Under the pieces are notes generated by a model that had not been told where the DNA came from, made no database searches, and saw only the letters and a list, made by a program, of their open reading frames with translations. Shown piece after piece: positions 41,774 to 50,239 of a DNA stretch of 64,000 nt. Both the position numbers and the translations under genes were made by a program. Source of the stretch: JALFST01 sp022779285 (GTDB lineage Bacteria > Bacillota > Clostridia > Tissierellales > Peptoniphilaceae); assembly GCA_050313895.1 (NCBI GenBank), contig JBNPMI010000008.1; one strand, 5' to 3'. Within the stretch, counting starts at the first letter, position 1. The number at the start of each line of letters is the position of its first letter.

Positions 41774-41801
41774 TTTTCTGAAATATCTGTATGATTCATG
41801 T

Positions 41802-41849
41802 AAAAAGGAGTCATCGCAGAACGAAGGTTTTGCGGAGGCTCTTTTTTTT
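41802..41849 (+). terminator. Terminator after the stomatin-like gene
   Basis: AAAAAGGAGTC (41802-41812) pairs with GGCTCTTTTT (41837 onward) with wobbles; an inner CGCA...TGCG helps. Eight T follow. Confidence 0.7.
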
Positions 41850-41911
41850 CCCAATTTCATCGAGCATCGCATATTCAAATCCGCGGGTTCCGGCACCGAT
41901 TTTTTGAGTTG

Positions 41912-42087
41912 ATGAAGGAAAACCGCTTTGTGCCGCTGGCCGCCTTAGCGGTCGTTTGGCCCTTGCCTTTTTAGGAAAGGCATATACCGGAGCCTCTGCA
42001 TGGCAGGACAGCGTGTTGTATGGTCTTGTGATGGGGCTTTCTGCAATGGGGCTCTACAGTGGCGGGAAGTCTTTGATTGAGCAGTAG
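41912..42087 (+). pseudogene. Frameshifted small holin-like gene
   Basis: Starts at ATG 41912 with M-K-E-N-R-F-V-P-L-A-A-L-A-V-V and breaks near 41950. In another frame it continues A-L-A-F-L-G-K-A-Y-T-G-A-S-A-W-Q-D-S, then V-L-Y-G-L-V-M-G-L-S-A-M-G-L-Y-S-G, ending at TAG 42085-42087. The joined product of about 58 residues has two hydrophobic segments like small phage holins. An intact terminator follows at 42096. Probably a phage-derived scrap; homology is from pattern only. Confidence 0.55.
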
Positions 42088-42095
42088 GAAACGGG

Positions 42096-42124
42096 GCGCA
42101 TCCTTTCGGGTGCGCTCTTTTTTT
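42096..42124 (+). terminator. Terminator after the holin-like remnant
   Basis: GCGCATCC-TTTC-GGGTGCGC (8 bp, one G-U) then TC and seven T. Confidence 0.85.
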
Positions 42125-42364
42125 GTACAAGAAAAGTCCTCCGAAGAAGGCTGCACTACGAGAACGGGTGTCGATGAAGGTGATTATGGCAGTAAAAAAA
42201 GATGGACATGATGGTCTCAACAACACGTGAATTCGTTGAGAATTCGGCCATTTTTTGATGGCATTTTTTCGTTTTATATCGACAAATACCGACGATATAA
42301 AACCTTGTAAACCATTGAAAAATGCCCAATCCCTGTAATTTCAAGGACTGGGCAAAATGTGCGA

Positions 42365-42438
42365 TAGAGAATGGCGGGCTCGAACCGCCGACCCCCTCGA
42401 TGTGAACGAGGTACTCTAACCAACTGAGCTAATTCTCC
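42365..42438 (-). tRNA. tRNA-Val (CAC anticodon)
   Basis: 74-base cloverleaf on the minus strand: acceptor GGAGAAT / ATTCTCT with a G-U first pair and discriminator A; D-arm TAGCTCAGTTGGTTAGAGTA; anticodon stem CCTCG / CGAGG around TTCACAT, so anticodon CAC; variable GGGTC; T-arm CGGTTCGAGCC. CCA is not encoded. Confidence 0.93.
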
Positions 42439-42452
42439 AAAAATGCTTATTT

Positions 42453-42481
42453 ATTATAAGGGATTCCTTAGAAATTTGCAA
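42453..42481 (-). promoter_or_regulatory. Promoter of tRNA-Val
   Basis: On the minus strand TTGCAA (42476-42481) and a perfect TATAAT (42453-42458) with a 17-base spacer, 15 bases upstream of the tRNA 5' end. Confidence 0.8.
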
Positions 42482-42545
42482 ATAATGTATGCGAATATGC
42501 GGGTAAAAATGTGTTTTTTCAAGCGCAAGGCTGAAGCCGTAATAT

Positions 42546-42575
42546 TTGTTGCGGATATCGTTTTTATGGTAGAAT
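42546..42575 (+). promoter_or_regulatory. Probable promoter of the CoA-transferase gene
   Basis: Extended -10 TGGTAGAAT (42567-42575) with TTGTTG (42546-42551) 18 bases upstream. It predicts a leader of about 165 bases before the gene; nothing clearly structured was recognised in 42580-42750. Confidence 0.5.
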
Positions 42576-42750
42576 ACATTTGAAATCATTGTAGTTTAGT
42601 CGTGATTTTAAACGATAGGTTGAAAACACGGGAAAAAGCCATAAATTCGGGAATTCTGAGTCTGTAAATCGGACAAACGTTTTCTGATGAACAGCTTTCA
42701 ACCGAGGTAAAATTCGATGGCAGATGAAAAGAAAGTTGAAAGGGGACCAT

Positions 42751-44103
42751 ATGCACGATTATCAAAAAGAGTATGAGCAGAAGCTTTGCAGCGCAGAGGA
42801 AGCCGTAAAACTTGTTAAGGATGGAGATTGGATCGACTATTCGCATGCAACAGCCGTACCGAAGCTTTTGGACCGGGCTCTGGCAGAGCGGGCAGATGAA
42901 TTTGAGCAGGTCAACGTACGTGGATATTTGATTTATCATCCATTGGCAATCCTGGAGGCGGACGTGCGCTTAGGAAGACCTGTTTTTTTCTACAACAGCT
43001 GGTTTATGCAGGGACAGGACCGCAAGCTCCTGAAGGACGGATATACGAGCTTTATTCCTATGCGATATGCGGAATTGCCTGAATTTTATCGCCGAAAAGA
43101 GGACATTGAGCGTGTCGATGTGTTGATGATTCAGGTCGGTAAGATGGATGTGAACGGCAATTTTAACCTGGGTCCTTCCATTGCACATACGATTGAGGTT
43201 GCAAATCGCGCAAAGCATATCATTGTAGAAGTCAATGAAAATATGCCCTATGTATTCGGCGAAAGCGATGATCACCTGCATATTTCTCAGGTGGATGCGA
43301 TCGTGGAGTCATCTGAGCCTATCGACACCATTCCGAACATCACGCCCAATGAAGTTGACAAGAAGATCGCGGAGCTGATTATGAAGGAGATTACGGACGG
43401 GGCGACCCTGCAGCTGGGCATCGGCGGCATGCCTAACGCCGTGGGATATATGATTGCCGAATCGGATCTCAAGGATATCGGTATCCACTCGGAGATGTAT
43501 GTGGACAGCATGATGGCAATGACAAAATCGGGCGTTGTCACGGGAAGATGCAAGCCGCTCAATCGCGGAAAGCAGGTCTTTACCTTTGCGTTGGGATCTC
43601 AGGAGCTTTATGAGTGGATGGATCACAACCAGGCCTTGTTATCAGCGCCCGTAGATTATTGCAATGATCCGTATGTGGTGGCCAAGCTTCCGAATTTCAT
43701 TTCCATTAATAATGCGATGAATGTAGATCTTTTCGGACAGGTCAATGCGGAATCGGCCGGATACAACCAGGTTTCAGGAACGGGCGGACAGCTTGATTTT
43801 GTTATGGGCGCATATATGTCGCACGGTGGAAAATCCATCATTGCATTCTCATCAACCAGAAAGAAAAAAGACGGAACCGTGGAAAGCCGTATCGTACCGA
43901 CCATGCCGTTGGGAACCATTATGACAGATACCCGTACGACGACGCACTACATCGCGACGGAATACGGCATGGTAAACCTCAAAGGAAAATCGATGTGGCA
44001 GCGTGCAGAGCTGCTCATCAGCATTGCTCACCCGGATTTCCGCGATGCCTTGATCAAGCAGGCGCAGGATATGCACATCTGGAAGGCAAGCAATAAACGA
44101 TAG
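42751..44103 (+). CDS. Acyl-CoA:acetate CoA-transferase (butyryl-CoA:acetate or 4-hydroxybutyrate CoA-transferase family)
   Basis: 450-residue family-I CoA-transferase of the Cat2/But group. Blocks seen: D-G-D-W-I-D-Y-S-H-A (N-terminus), L-Q-L-G-I-G-G-M-P-N-A-V-G, and Q-V-N-A-E-S-A-G with the likely catalytic Glu, followed by V-S-G-T-G-G-Q-L-D-F. The downstream genes make butyryl-CoA, so the natural role is the last step of butyrate formation, swapping CoA onto acetate. A 4-hydroxybutyrate or propionate role cannot be excluded by reading. AAGGGGA precedes the ATG at 42751. It has its own promoter and is separated from thl by a second promoter. Confidence 0.87.
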   Translation: MHDYQKEYEQKLCSAEEAVKLVKDGDWIDYSHATAVPKLLDRALAERADEFEQVNVRGYLIYHPLAILEADVRLGRPVFFYNSWFMQGQDRKLLKDGYTSFIPMRYAELPEFYRRKEDIERVDVLMIQVGKMDVNGNFNLGPSIAHTIEVANRAKHIIVEVNENMPYVFGESDDHLHISQVDAIVESSEPIDTIPNITPNEVDKKIAELIMKEITDGATLQLGIGGMPNAVGYMIAESDLKDIGIHSEMYVDSMMAMTKSGVVTGRCKPLNRGKQVFTFALGSQELYEWMDHNQALLSAPVDYCNDPYVVAKLPNFISINNAMNVDLFGQVNAESAGYNQVSGTGGQLDFVMGAYMSHGGKSIIAFSSTRKKKDGTVESRIVPTMPLGTIMTDTRTTTHYIATEYGMVNLKGKSMWQRAELLISIAHPDFRDALIKQAQDMHIWKASNKR

Positions 44104-44112
44104 GGAAAAAGA

Positions 44113-44130
44113 TTGTCAAACTATTGACAA
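44113..44130 (+). promoter_or_regulatory. Rex-like redox operator
   Basis: TTGTCAA-ACTA-TTGACAA, a perfect 7-bp inverted repeat with 4-base spacer and 18-base length, matching the spacing and bases of the clostridial Rex consensus (TTGTTAA-N4-TTAACAA) at all but the central symmetric pair. It overlaps the -35 element (TTGACA, 44124-44129) of the thl operon. In Clostridia Rex represses butyrate genes when NADH is low (family knowledge). Confidence 0.75.
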
Positions 44131-44151
44131 TTAATTCCATAGGGGTACAAT
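44124..44151 (+). promoter_or_regulatory. Promoter of thl-crt-hbd-bcd-etfBA
   Basis: A consensus TTGACA (44124-44129) and TACAAT (44146-44151) with a 16-base spacer, about 70 bases before the thiolase start. Confidence 0.85.
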
Positions 44152-44221
44152 TAGGGAGTAATATGAGAAATCGATGGATCTGAAATGAATGATCGAGGTG
44201 AAAAACTTTAAGGAGGCAACA

Positions 44222-45409
44222 ATGGGTCGGAAAGTAGTTTTGGCAGGAGCGGTACGTACCGCAGTAGGCTCCATGGGTGGTACTCTCAGCACAACGCCAT
44301 CTGCAAAGCTTGGCGAAATTGTCATTCGGGAGGCATTGCGCCGCGCAGGAGTTGCACCGGAGCAAGTGGATATGGTGTACATGGGAAATGTCCTTCAGGC
44401 GGCACAGGGACAAAATGTTGCTCGTCAGGCATCCGTAAATGCAGGCTTACCGGTAGAGACGCCGGCTGTTACGATCAATGTTGTTTGCGGATCGGGGCTT
44501 GAGTCCATCAATATGGGAGCACGCTTGATCGCATCCGGCGATGCCGATATTGTTGTGGCAGGCGGTACGGAAAATATGTCCTTGGCGCCTTATGCTTTGA
44601 CCAAGGGACGCTACGGATATCGCATGGGTGATGCCAAGATCGTGGATACCATGACCAATGATGCGCTCACGGATGCATTCAATAAATATCACATGGGAAT
44701 TACTGCCGAGAACGTTGCGGAAAAGTACAATATCGACAGAAAAGCCTTGGACGAATTTTCAGTAGAAAGTCAGAGACGTGCTGTGGAGGCAAGAGATAGC
44801 GGCCGTTTCCGCGATGAAATCGTAGGAGTGGAAGTCAAGCAAAAGAAAAACACCATCGTCTTTGATACGGATGAAGGTCCTCGTCCGGGCAGCAGCTTAG
44901 AGGTGTTAGGGCGTCTGCGTCCTGCATTTAAAGAGGGTGGCCTGGTTACCGCAGGAAATGCATCCAGCATCAATGACGGTGCGGCAGCCGTTGTTCTTCT
45001 CAGCGAAGAGAAGGCAAAAGAGCTTGGCGTTACTCCGCAGGTTGAGTGGCTTGACGGAACTCTTGCAGGAGTTCCCCCCGAGATCATGGGAATCGGACCG
45101 ATCGCGGCGACAAAGAAGCTCTGCAAGAAGCTCGGAATGCAACCGCAGGATTTTGACCTCGTAGAAGCCAATGAAGCTTTTGCGGCGCAAGCTGTGGCGT
45201 GTGTCAGAGAGCTGGGCTTGGATCCTCAAAAAGTAAATGTCAATGGCGGAGCCATTGCCATCGGTCACCCCGTAGGCGCTTCCGGCTGCCGTATTCTGGT
45301 AACCTTAATTCACGAAATGCTCAAACGCGACGATGTGGAGCTGGGTCTTGCCACGCTGTGTATCGGCGGCGGCATGGGCTGTGCAGCTGCATTCCGTAAA
45401 GTGAAATAG
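44222..45409 (+). CDS. thl: Acetyl-CoA C-acetyltransferase (thiolase)
   Basis: Condenses two acetyl-CoA to acetoacetyl-CoA, the first step of butyrate synthesis. 395 residues. Nucleophile Cys in N-V-V-C-G-S-G-L-E-S-I (about 88), His in I-A-I-G-H-P-V-G-A-S-G (about 350), second Cys in L-C-I-G-G-G-M-G (about 380). The ATG at 44222 follows AAGGAGGCAAC; the upstream in-frame ATG would precede this ribosome site. It is the first gene of the operon under the Rex-like operator. A 12-bp hairpin separates it from crt. Confidence 0.96.
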   Translation: MGRKVVLAGAVRTAVGSMGGTLSTTPSAKLGEIVIREALRRAGVAPEQVDMVYMGNVLQAAQGQNVARQASVNAGLPVETPAVTINVVCGSGLESINMGARLIASGDADIVVAGGTENMSLAPYALTKGRYGYRMGDAKIVDTMTNDALTDAFNKYHMGITAENVAEKYNIDRKALDEFSVESQRRAVEARDSGRFRDEIVGVEVKQKKNTIVFDTDEGPRPGSSLEVLGRLRPAFKEGGLVTAGNASSINDGAAAVVLLSEEKAKELGVTPQVEWLDGTLAGVPPEIMGIGPIAATKKLCKKLGMQPQDFDLVEANEAFAAQAVACVRELGLDPQKVNVNGGAIAIGHPVGASGCRILVTLIHEMLKRDDVELGLATLCIGGGMGCAAAFRKVK

Positions 45410-45417
45410 AAATGTGT

Positions 45418-45446
45418 CAAAGCCCTAAGGTTCGCTTAGGGCTTTG
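45418..45446 (+). other. Intergenic hairpin between thl and crt
   Basis: CAAAGCCCTAAG (45418-45429) pairs perfectly with CTTAGGGCTTTG (45435-45446), loop GTTCG. There is no T-run, so an mRNA processing or stability element is more likely than a full terminator. Confidence 0.7.
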
Positions 45447-45466
45447 CATAATTGAAGGGAGAGCTT

Positions 45467-46246
45467 ATGGAATTTGTTCAATATCAATCAGAAAATCACA
45501 TTGCAACCATTACAATTGATCGTCCCAAGGCGCTCAATGCCCTCAACACTCAGGTGCTCAGCGAGCTGGAGCAGGTTGTGGATGCTATTGATGTCCAAGA
45601 CGTCTATGTTGCAATCATTACAGGAGCCGGAGAAAAATCCTTTGTCGCAGGCGCGGATATTGCGCAAATGAGCGGATTGAATGAAGAGGAAGGGCGTGCC
45701 TTCGGCGAGGGCGGAAATCGTGTCTTCCGCAAAATCGAGACGCATCCCATTCCGTTCATTGCGGCAATCAACGGATTTGCGCTTGGCGGAGGCAATGAGC
45801 TTGCGATGAGCTGTGATATCCGTTATGCGTCGGAAAATGCGGTTTTCGGACAGCCGGAGGTAGGCCTCGGCATTACACCGGGATTCGGAGGCACGCAGAG
45901 ACTTGCGCGTGTGATCGGCTCAACATCGGCAGCAAAGGAAATTTTGTATTCCGCAAAAAACATCAAGGCGGAGGAAGCATTGCGCTTAGGTCTGGTCAGC
46001 AAGGTGGTTCCGCAGGAGCAGCTCATGGAGGAGGTGTACAAGCTTGCATCTCGCATCGCATCCAATGCGCCGATTGCGGTAAGAAATACGAAAAAAGCGG
46101 TCAATGACGGCCTTGAGAAAGACATGGACGAAGCGATTGTTATCGAGGCAAAGCTTTTCGGTGCTTGCTTTGCCACAGAGGATCAAAAAGAAGGCATGAA
46201 TGCTTTCCTGGAAAAACGAAAAGAAAAGAATTTCCTGAACAAATAA
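45467..46246 (+). CDS. crt: Enoyl-CoA hydratase / crotonase
   Basis: Dehydrates 3-hydroxybutyryl-CoA to crotonyl-CoA. 259 residues. Oxyanion-hole strands are G-A-G-E-K-S-F-V-A-G-A-D-I and A-I-N-G-F-A-L-G-G-G-N-E-L. The two catalytic glutamates fall in the expected places, in G-G-G-N-E-L-A-M-S and in F-G-Q-P-E-V-G-L-G-I-T-P-G. AAGGGAG precedes the ATG at 45467. Between thl and hbd in the butyrate operon, ten bases before hbd. Confidence 0.95.
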   Translation: MEFVQYQSENHIATITIDRPKALNALNTQVLSELEQVVDAIDVQDVYVAIITGAGEKSFVAGADIAQMSGLNEEEGRAFGEGGNRVFRKIETHPIPFIAAINGFALGGGNELAMSCDIRYASENAVFGQPEVGLGITPGFGGTQRLARVIGSTSAAKEILYSAKNIKAEEALRLGLVSKVVPQEQLMEEVYKLASRIASNAPIAVRNTKKAVNDGLEKDMDEAIVIEAKLFGACFATEDQKEGMNAFLEKRKEKNFLNK

Positions 46247-46256
46247 GGAGGATATA

Positions 46257-47093
46257 ATGAAAGTAGGAGTTATCGGTGCCGGAACAATGGGCAGCGGGAT
46301 CGGACAGACCTTTGCACAGGCAGGTCATGAGGTAATGCTTTCCGATATTAAGATAGAATTTTCTCAAGGCGGAAAAGCAAAGATTCAAAAGGGATTTGAA
46401 AAACGCGTCGCAAAGGGCAAGATGGCTCAGGCGGATGCGGAGGCGATCTTGGCGCGAATCACACCCTGTCTGAATGACGATTTGAAGGACTGCGATATCA
46501 TTGTAGAAGCAGCTTTGGAGGATATGAAGATTAAAAAGGAAACCTTCCAGCATCTTGATGAAATCTGCAAGGAAGGGACCATCTTTGCATCCAACACATC
46601 CTCTCTTTCCGTTACGGAAATCGGAAAGGGACTTTCTCGTCCCTTGATCGGCATGCATTTCTTTAATCCTGCGCCTGTAATGAAGCTTGTAGAAGTCATT
46701 CCGGGACTGAATACACCGGAAGAGACAACAACAGCGATTATGAAGCTGGCTGAACAGCTCGGAAAAACTCCTGTACGTGTGGAGGAAGGCCCCGGATTCG
46801 TTGTCAATCGTATTTTGATTCCGCTGATTAATGAAGGAATCGGAATTTATGCAGATGGACTTGCCAGCGTGGAGGGCATTGATACCGCGATGAAGCTGGG
46901 AGCAAACCATCCCATGGGTCCCTTGGAATTGGGAGATCTTGTCGGACTGGATGTTTGTCTGGCTATTATGGAGGTTCTTTATAAAGAGTTTGGAGATTCC
47001 AAATATCGTCCACATCCGCTGCTCCGTAAAATGGTACGCGCAGGACGCCTTGGACGCAAAACCGGTCGCGGATTCTACGATTACAGCAAATAA
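46257..47093 (+). CDS. hbd: 3-hydroxybutyryl-CoA dehydrogenase
   Basis: Reduces acetoacetyl-CoA to 3-hydroxybutyryl-CoA. 278 residues. Rossmann loop G-V-I-G-A-G-T-M-G-S-G-I near the start; an aspartate in M-L-S-D-I-K ends the second strand, which favours NAD(H). The catalytic His is in L-I-G-M-H-F-F-N-P-A-P, followed by E-G-P-G-F-V-V-N-R-I and N-H-P-M-G-P-L-E-L-G-D in the C-terminal domain. AAGGAGGATATA precedes the ATG. A pair of hairpins lies between it and bcd. Confidence 0.95.
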   Translation: MKVGVIGAGTMGSGIGQTFAQAGHEVMLSDIKIEFSQGGKAKIQKGFEKRVAKGKMAQADAEAILARITPCLNDDLKDCDIIVEAALEDMKIKKETFQHLDEICKEGTIFASNTSSLSVTEIGKGLSRPLIGMHFFNPAPVMKLVEVIPGLNTPEETTTAIMKLAEQLGKTPVRVEEGPGFVVNRILIPLINEGIGIYADGLASVEGIDTAMKLGANHPMGPLELGDLVGLDVCLAIMEVLYKEFGDSKYRPHPLLRKMVRAGRLGRKTGRGFYDYSK

Positions 47094-47118
47094 TTTTGTC
47101 TCAGCAATGGTAGGGGGC

Positions 47119-47169
47119 GCCGCCGTATACCGGCGGCGGTTTCCGACCATCTCTTTTTATGGGAGATGG
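47119..47169 (+). other. Two hairpins between hbd and bcd
   Basis: GCCGCCG-TATAC-CGGCGGC (47119-47137) and CCATCTC...GAGATGG (47147-47169) whose loop holds TTTTTAT. The first with its following CTCTTTTT could terminate part of the transcripts or shield the upstream mRNA. Confidence 0.65.
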
Positions 47170-47201
47170 GAAGAACAATATAAATTTGTATAGGAGGGAT
47201 C

Positions 47202-48341
47202 ATGGATTTTCAATTGGAAGAGAAGTACGTTCTTCTTCGTCAACTTTTTCACGATTTTGCCGTGAATGAAGTTGAGCCGCTTGCTCAGGAAATTGATGAA
47301 ACACATCGTTTTCCTGAGGAAACCGTGGAGAAGATGCAGAAAAACGGATTTTTGGGCATTCCGTTTTCCAAAGAGGATGGAGGACAGGGCGCAGACACCT
47401 TGGCATACGCAATGTGTGTGGAAGAGCTCTCGCGCGTGTGCGGATCTACAGGCGTCATTGTTTCCGCACATACCTCACTGGGTGCAGGTGCCATTGCGGG
47501 ATTTGCAACTCCGGAGCAGAAGGAAAAATTCCTGCGTCCGCTGATTTCCGGAAAGAAATTGGGCGCGTTTGCGCTTACAGAGCCGGAGGCAGGTACCGAT
47601 GCAGCGGGACAACAGACTCAGGCTGTTTTAGACGGTGACGAGTATGTTTTGAACGGAACGAAAATCTTTATCACCAACGCGGGATATGCAGATACATATG
47701 TTGTCTTTGCAATGACTGATAAAAGCAAGGGAACCAAAGGAATTTCCGCATTTATTGTAGAAAAGGGAACCCCCGGCTTTTCCTTCGGAATTCCCGAGAA
47801 AAAGATGGGAATTCATGCATCCTCCACAAGAGAATTGATTTTCCAGGATTGCCGTATTCCGAAGGAAAATCTTTTGGGAAGAGAAGGCAAGGGCTTTGGA
47901 ATCGCTATGGCTACGCTGGATGGCGGACGTATCGGCATCGCGGCCCAGGCGCTGGGGATTGCACAGGGCGCCTTGGACAAGGCCGTTGCTTATGTCAAGG
48001 AAAGAAAGCAATTCGGACGTCCGATTGCGAAATTCCAGAACACGCAATTTAAGCTTGCGGATATGGATACGCAGATTCAGGCTGCGCGCCTTCTTGTATA
48101 TCGTGCTGCACAGGCTCATGACACGCAGAAGCGTTATTCGGTGGAAGCTGCGCAAGCGAAGCTCTTTGCAGCTCGTACAGCCATGGATGTGACCACGAAG
48201 TGTGTCCAGCTATTGGGCGGATATGGTTACATGCAGGAATATGACGTCGAGCGGATGATGCGCGACGCGAAGATTACAGAAATTTACGAGGGCACGTCGG
48301 AAGTTATGGAAATGGTGATCTCCGGCGCTTTGCTGAGCTAG
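47202..48341 (+). CDS. bcd: Butyryl-CoA dehydrogenase (acyl-CoA dehydrogenase)
   Basis: Flavoprotein reducing crotonyl-CoA to butyryl-CoA, in anaerobes coupled through EtfAB to ferredoxin reduction. 379 residues. F-A-L-T-E-P-E-A-G-T-D-A binds FAD and substrate; I-T-N-A-G-Y-A-D-T-Y-V-V-F is typical; Q-L-L-G-G-Y-G-Y-M-Q-E-Y and the catalytic Glu in I-Y-E-G-T-S-E-V stand near the end. GGAGGGATC precedes the ATG. Followed after ten bases by etfB, the arrangement of electron-bifurcating Bcd-EtfAB complexes. Confidence 0.95.
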   Translation: MDFQLEEKYVLLRQLFHDFAVNEVEPLAQEIDETHRFPEETVEKMQKNGFLGIPFSKEDGGQGADTLAYAMCVEELSRVCGSTGVIVSAHTSLGAGAIAGFATPEQKEKFLRPLISGKKLGAFALTEPEAGTDAAGQQTQAVLDGDEYVLNGTKIFITNAGYADTYVVFAMTDKSKGTKGISAFIVEKGTPGFSFGIPEKKMGIHASSTRELIFQDCRIPKENLLGREGKGFGIAMATLDGGRIGIAAQALGIAQGALDKAVAYVKERKQFGRPIAKFQNTQFKLADMDTQIQAARLLVYRAAQAHDTQKRYSVEAAQAKLFAARTAMDVTTKCVQLLGGYGYMQEYDVERMMRDAKITEIYEGTSEVMEMVISGALLS

Positions 48342-48351
48342 GAGGGGCATC

Positions 48352-49134
48352 ATGCATATTGTAGTTTGTGTAAAGCAGGTTCCGGACACGAATGAGGTTC
48401 GGATTGATCCTGTCAAGGGAACATTGATTCGTGATGGAGTACCTTCGATCATGAATCCGGATGATAAGGCTGCTTTGGAGTATGCTCTGCAGTTAAGGGA
48501 TCAGGATGCTTCGACCGAGGTATCCGTCATTTCCATGGGACCTCCACAGGCGGAGGCGGTGCTTCGCGAATCCATGGCAATGGGAGCCGACAACGCTTAT
48601 TTGATTACGGATCGCGCCTTCGGCGGTGCGGACACCTGGGCGACAAGCTCGACCATTGCAGCGGCGGTTTCCAAGCTGGACTATGATTTAATTCTTTGCG
48701 GCCGTCAGGCGATTGACGGAGACACGGCGCAGGTGGGACCGGAGATCGCGGAGCATTTGCATATCCCCAACATTTCCTATGCGGCAGGCATTCAAAAAGA
48801 CGGCAATGATCTTGTGATTAAGCGTCAGTATGATGACGGATATCATATGGTTCGCGTTACCATGCCCTGTCTTGTCACGGCATTGGCGGAATCAATTCAG
48901 CCACGCTATATGACTCCACGTGGCATCATGGAAGCATACGAGAAGGAGATTCCCTATTGGACACGTCCCGATGTTCCGGTAGAGGATGAAAACATCGGAC
49001 TGACAGGCTCCCCTACACGTGTTGCAAAATCATTTCCGAAGTCGGTAAAGGCACCGGGAATGAAGATTGAAAAGGGCGTAGACGAATCGGTGCAGTTCAT
49101 CATTGACAAGCTGCAGGATAAATACCTGTTGTAA
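48352..49134 (+). CDS. etfB: Electron transfer flavoprotein, beta subunit
   Basis: 260-residue small subunit of EtfAB. M-H-I-V-V-C-V-K-Q-V-P-D-T-N-E-V-R-I is the classical N-terminus; A-L-E-Y-A-L-Q-L-R and the G-R-Q-A-I-D-G-D-T-A-Q-V-G-P-E-I-A block mark the bifurcating group of anaerobes (family recollection). It binds the flavin that splits NADH electrons between crotonyl-CoA and ferredoxin. GGAGGGGC precedes the ATG. etfA begins ten bases after its stop. Confidence 0.95.
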   Translation: MHIVVCVKQVPDTNEVRIDPVKGTLIRDGVPSIMNPDDKAALEYALQLRDQDASTEVSVISMGPPQAEAVLRESMAMGADNAYLITDRAFGGADTWATSSTIAAAVSKLDYDLILCGRQAIDGDTAQVGPEIAEHLHIPNISYAAGIQKDGNDLVIKRQYDDGYHMVRVTMPCLVTALAESIQPRYMTPRGIMEAYEKEIPYWTRPDVPVEDENIGLTGSPTRVAKSFPKSVKAPGMKIEKGVDESVQFIIDKLQDKYLL

Positions 49135-49144
49135 GGAGGCAGAG

Positions 49145-50164
49145 ATGGGAATTCAAGATTATAAAGGGGTATTGACCTTTGCGGAGCAGGTGGAAGGCAA
49201 GCTCACTCCTGTCTCGCTCGAGTTGATCGGTAAGGGAAAGGAATTGGCAAAGGCCCTGGATACTCAGGTTTCCGCAATTCTTCTTGGAGATCAGGTGGAT
49301 GAGCTCGCAAAAACGCTGGTGGAATACGGAGCGGATCGCGTTTTCGTGATCAACGATCCGGAGCTGAAGCTCTATCGTACAGAACCGTATACACAGGCAA
49401 TCGCTCATGTGATCAATGAGTACAAGCCGGAGATTTTCCTTGTAGGGGCTACGGCGATCGGCCGCGATTTAGGTCCCCGTGTAGCCGCACGTGTGCATAC
49501 AGGACTGACTGCCGATTGCACCAAGCTGGAGGTGGAAGAGGAAACCAAGAAATTCCTGATGACACGTCCTGCTTTCGGCGGAAATCTGATGGCAACCATT
49601 GTTTGCCAGGATCATCGCCCGCAGATGGCAACGGTGCGTCCCGGCGTTATGGTGAAAGAGATCCGCGATGAACATCGCCAAGGCGAGATTCTGCGGTTGG
49701 ATTTCAAGCTGCAGCCGAACAATTGCTACTATACTGTAGAGGAAGCGGTAAAAGAGGTGCAGAAAAAGGTTGATATCCAGGATGCAAAAATCCTTGTTTC
49801 CGGCGGACGTGGTGTCGGCGGACCGGAGAATTTCAAGATTCTTGAGGAGCTCGCAGAGGCTCTCGGCGGAGAGGTCGCAAGCTCTCGTGCCGCTGTAGAT
49901 GCCGGCTGGATGCCGAAGGATATTCAGGTGGGACAGACAGGAAAGACGGTACGTCCGACACTCTATATTGCTTGCGGAATCTCCGGCGCAATCCAGCACC
50001 TGGCAGGTATGGAGGAGTCTGATTATATTATTGCAATCAACAAGGACACCACAGCTCCTATCTTTCATGTTGCCGATGTCGGAATTGTCGGAGACCTCTT
50101 TAAAGTGGTGCCGAAGCTTACGGAAGAAATTCGTGCGATTCGCACAAAGAACGCTGTTCAATAA
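49145..50164 (+). CDS. etfA: Electron transfer flavoprotein, alpha subunit
   Basis: 339-residue large subunit. The C-terminal FAD domain has S-G-G-R-G-V-G-G, then S-R-A-A-V-D-A-G-W, Q-V-G-Q-T-G-K-T-V and I-A-C-G-I-S-G-A-I-Q-H, all diagnostic. N-terminal G-I-Q-D-Y-K-G-V-L-T-F-A-E-Q begins at 49145 after AAGGAGGCAGAG; earlier in-frame starts overlap etfB. It ends the butyrate operon, and a perfect 17-bp terminator follows. No ferredoxin or Rnf genes are in the window. Confidence 0.95.
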   Translation: MGIQDYKGVLTFAEQVEGKLTPVSLELIGKGKELAKALDTQVSAILLGDQVDELAKTLVEYGADRVFVINDPELKLYRTEPYTQAIAHVINEYKPEIFLVGATAIGRDLGPRVAARVHTGLTADCTKLEVEEETKKFLMTRPAFGGNLMATIVCQDHRPQMATVRPGVMVKEIRDEHRQGEILRLDFKLQPNNCYYTVEEAVKEVQKKVDIQDAKILVSGGRGVGGPENFKILEELAEALGGEVASSRAAVDAGWMPKDIQVGQTGKTVRPTLYIACGISGAIQHLAGMEESDYIIAINKDTTAPIFHVADVGIVGDLFKVVPKLTEEIRAIRTKNAVQ

Positions 50165-50191
50165 TTTTTTCAACAGTCTTACAGTATGGTC

Positions 50192-50228
50192 AAAAAGGGC
50201 GGGATCCCCTCGGGATCCCGCCCTTTTT
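50192..50228. terminator. Bidirectional terminator between etfA and the lipid kinase gene
   Basis: Perfect 17-bp stem (50192-50208 with 50212-50228) starting AAAAAGGGCGGG and ending CCCGCCCTTTTT, loop CTC. Works for both convergent genes. Confidence 0.95.
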
Positions 50229-50239
50229 CTGAATTTCAT

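Noticed and set aside
42156..42344. Small minus-strand open frame upstream of tRNA-Val
   Set aside because: No ribosome site or recognisable protein; it covers AT-rich hairpin-bearing intergenic DNA.
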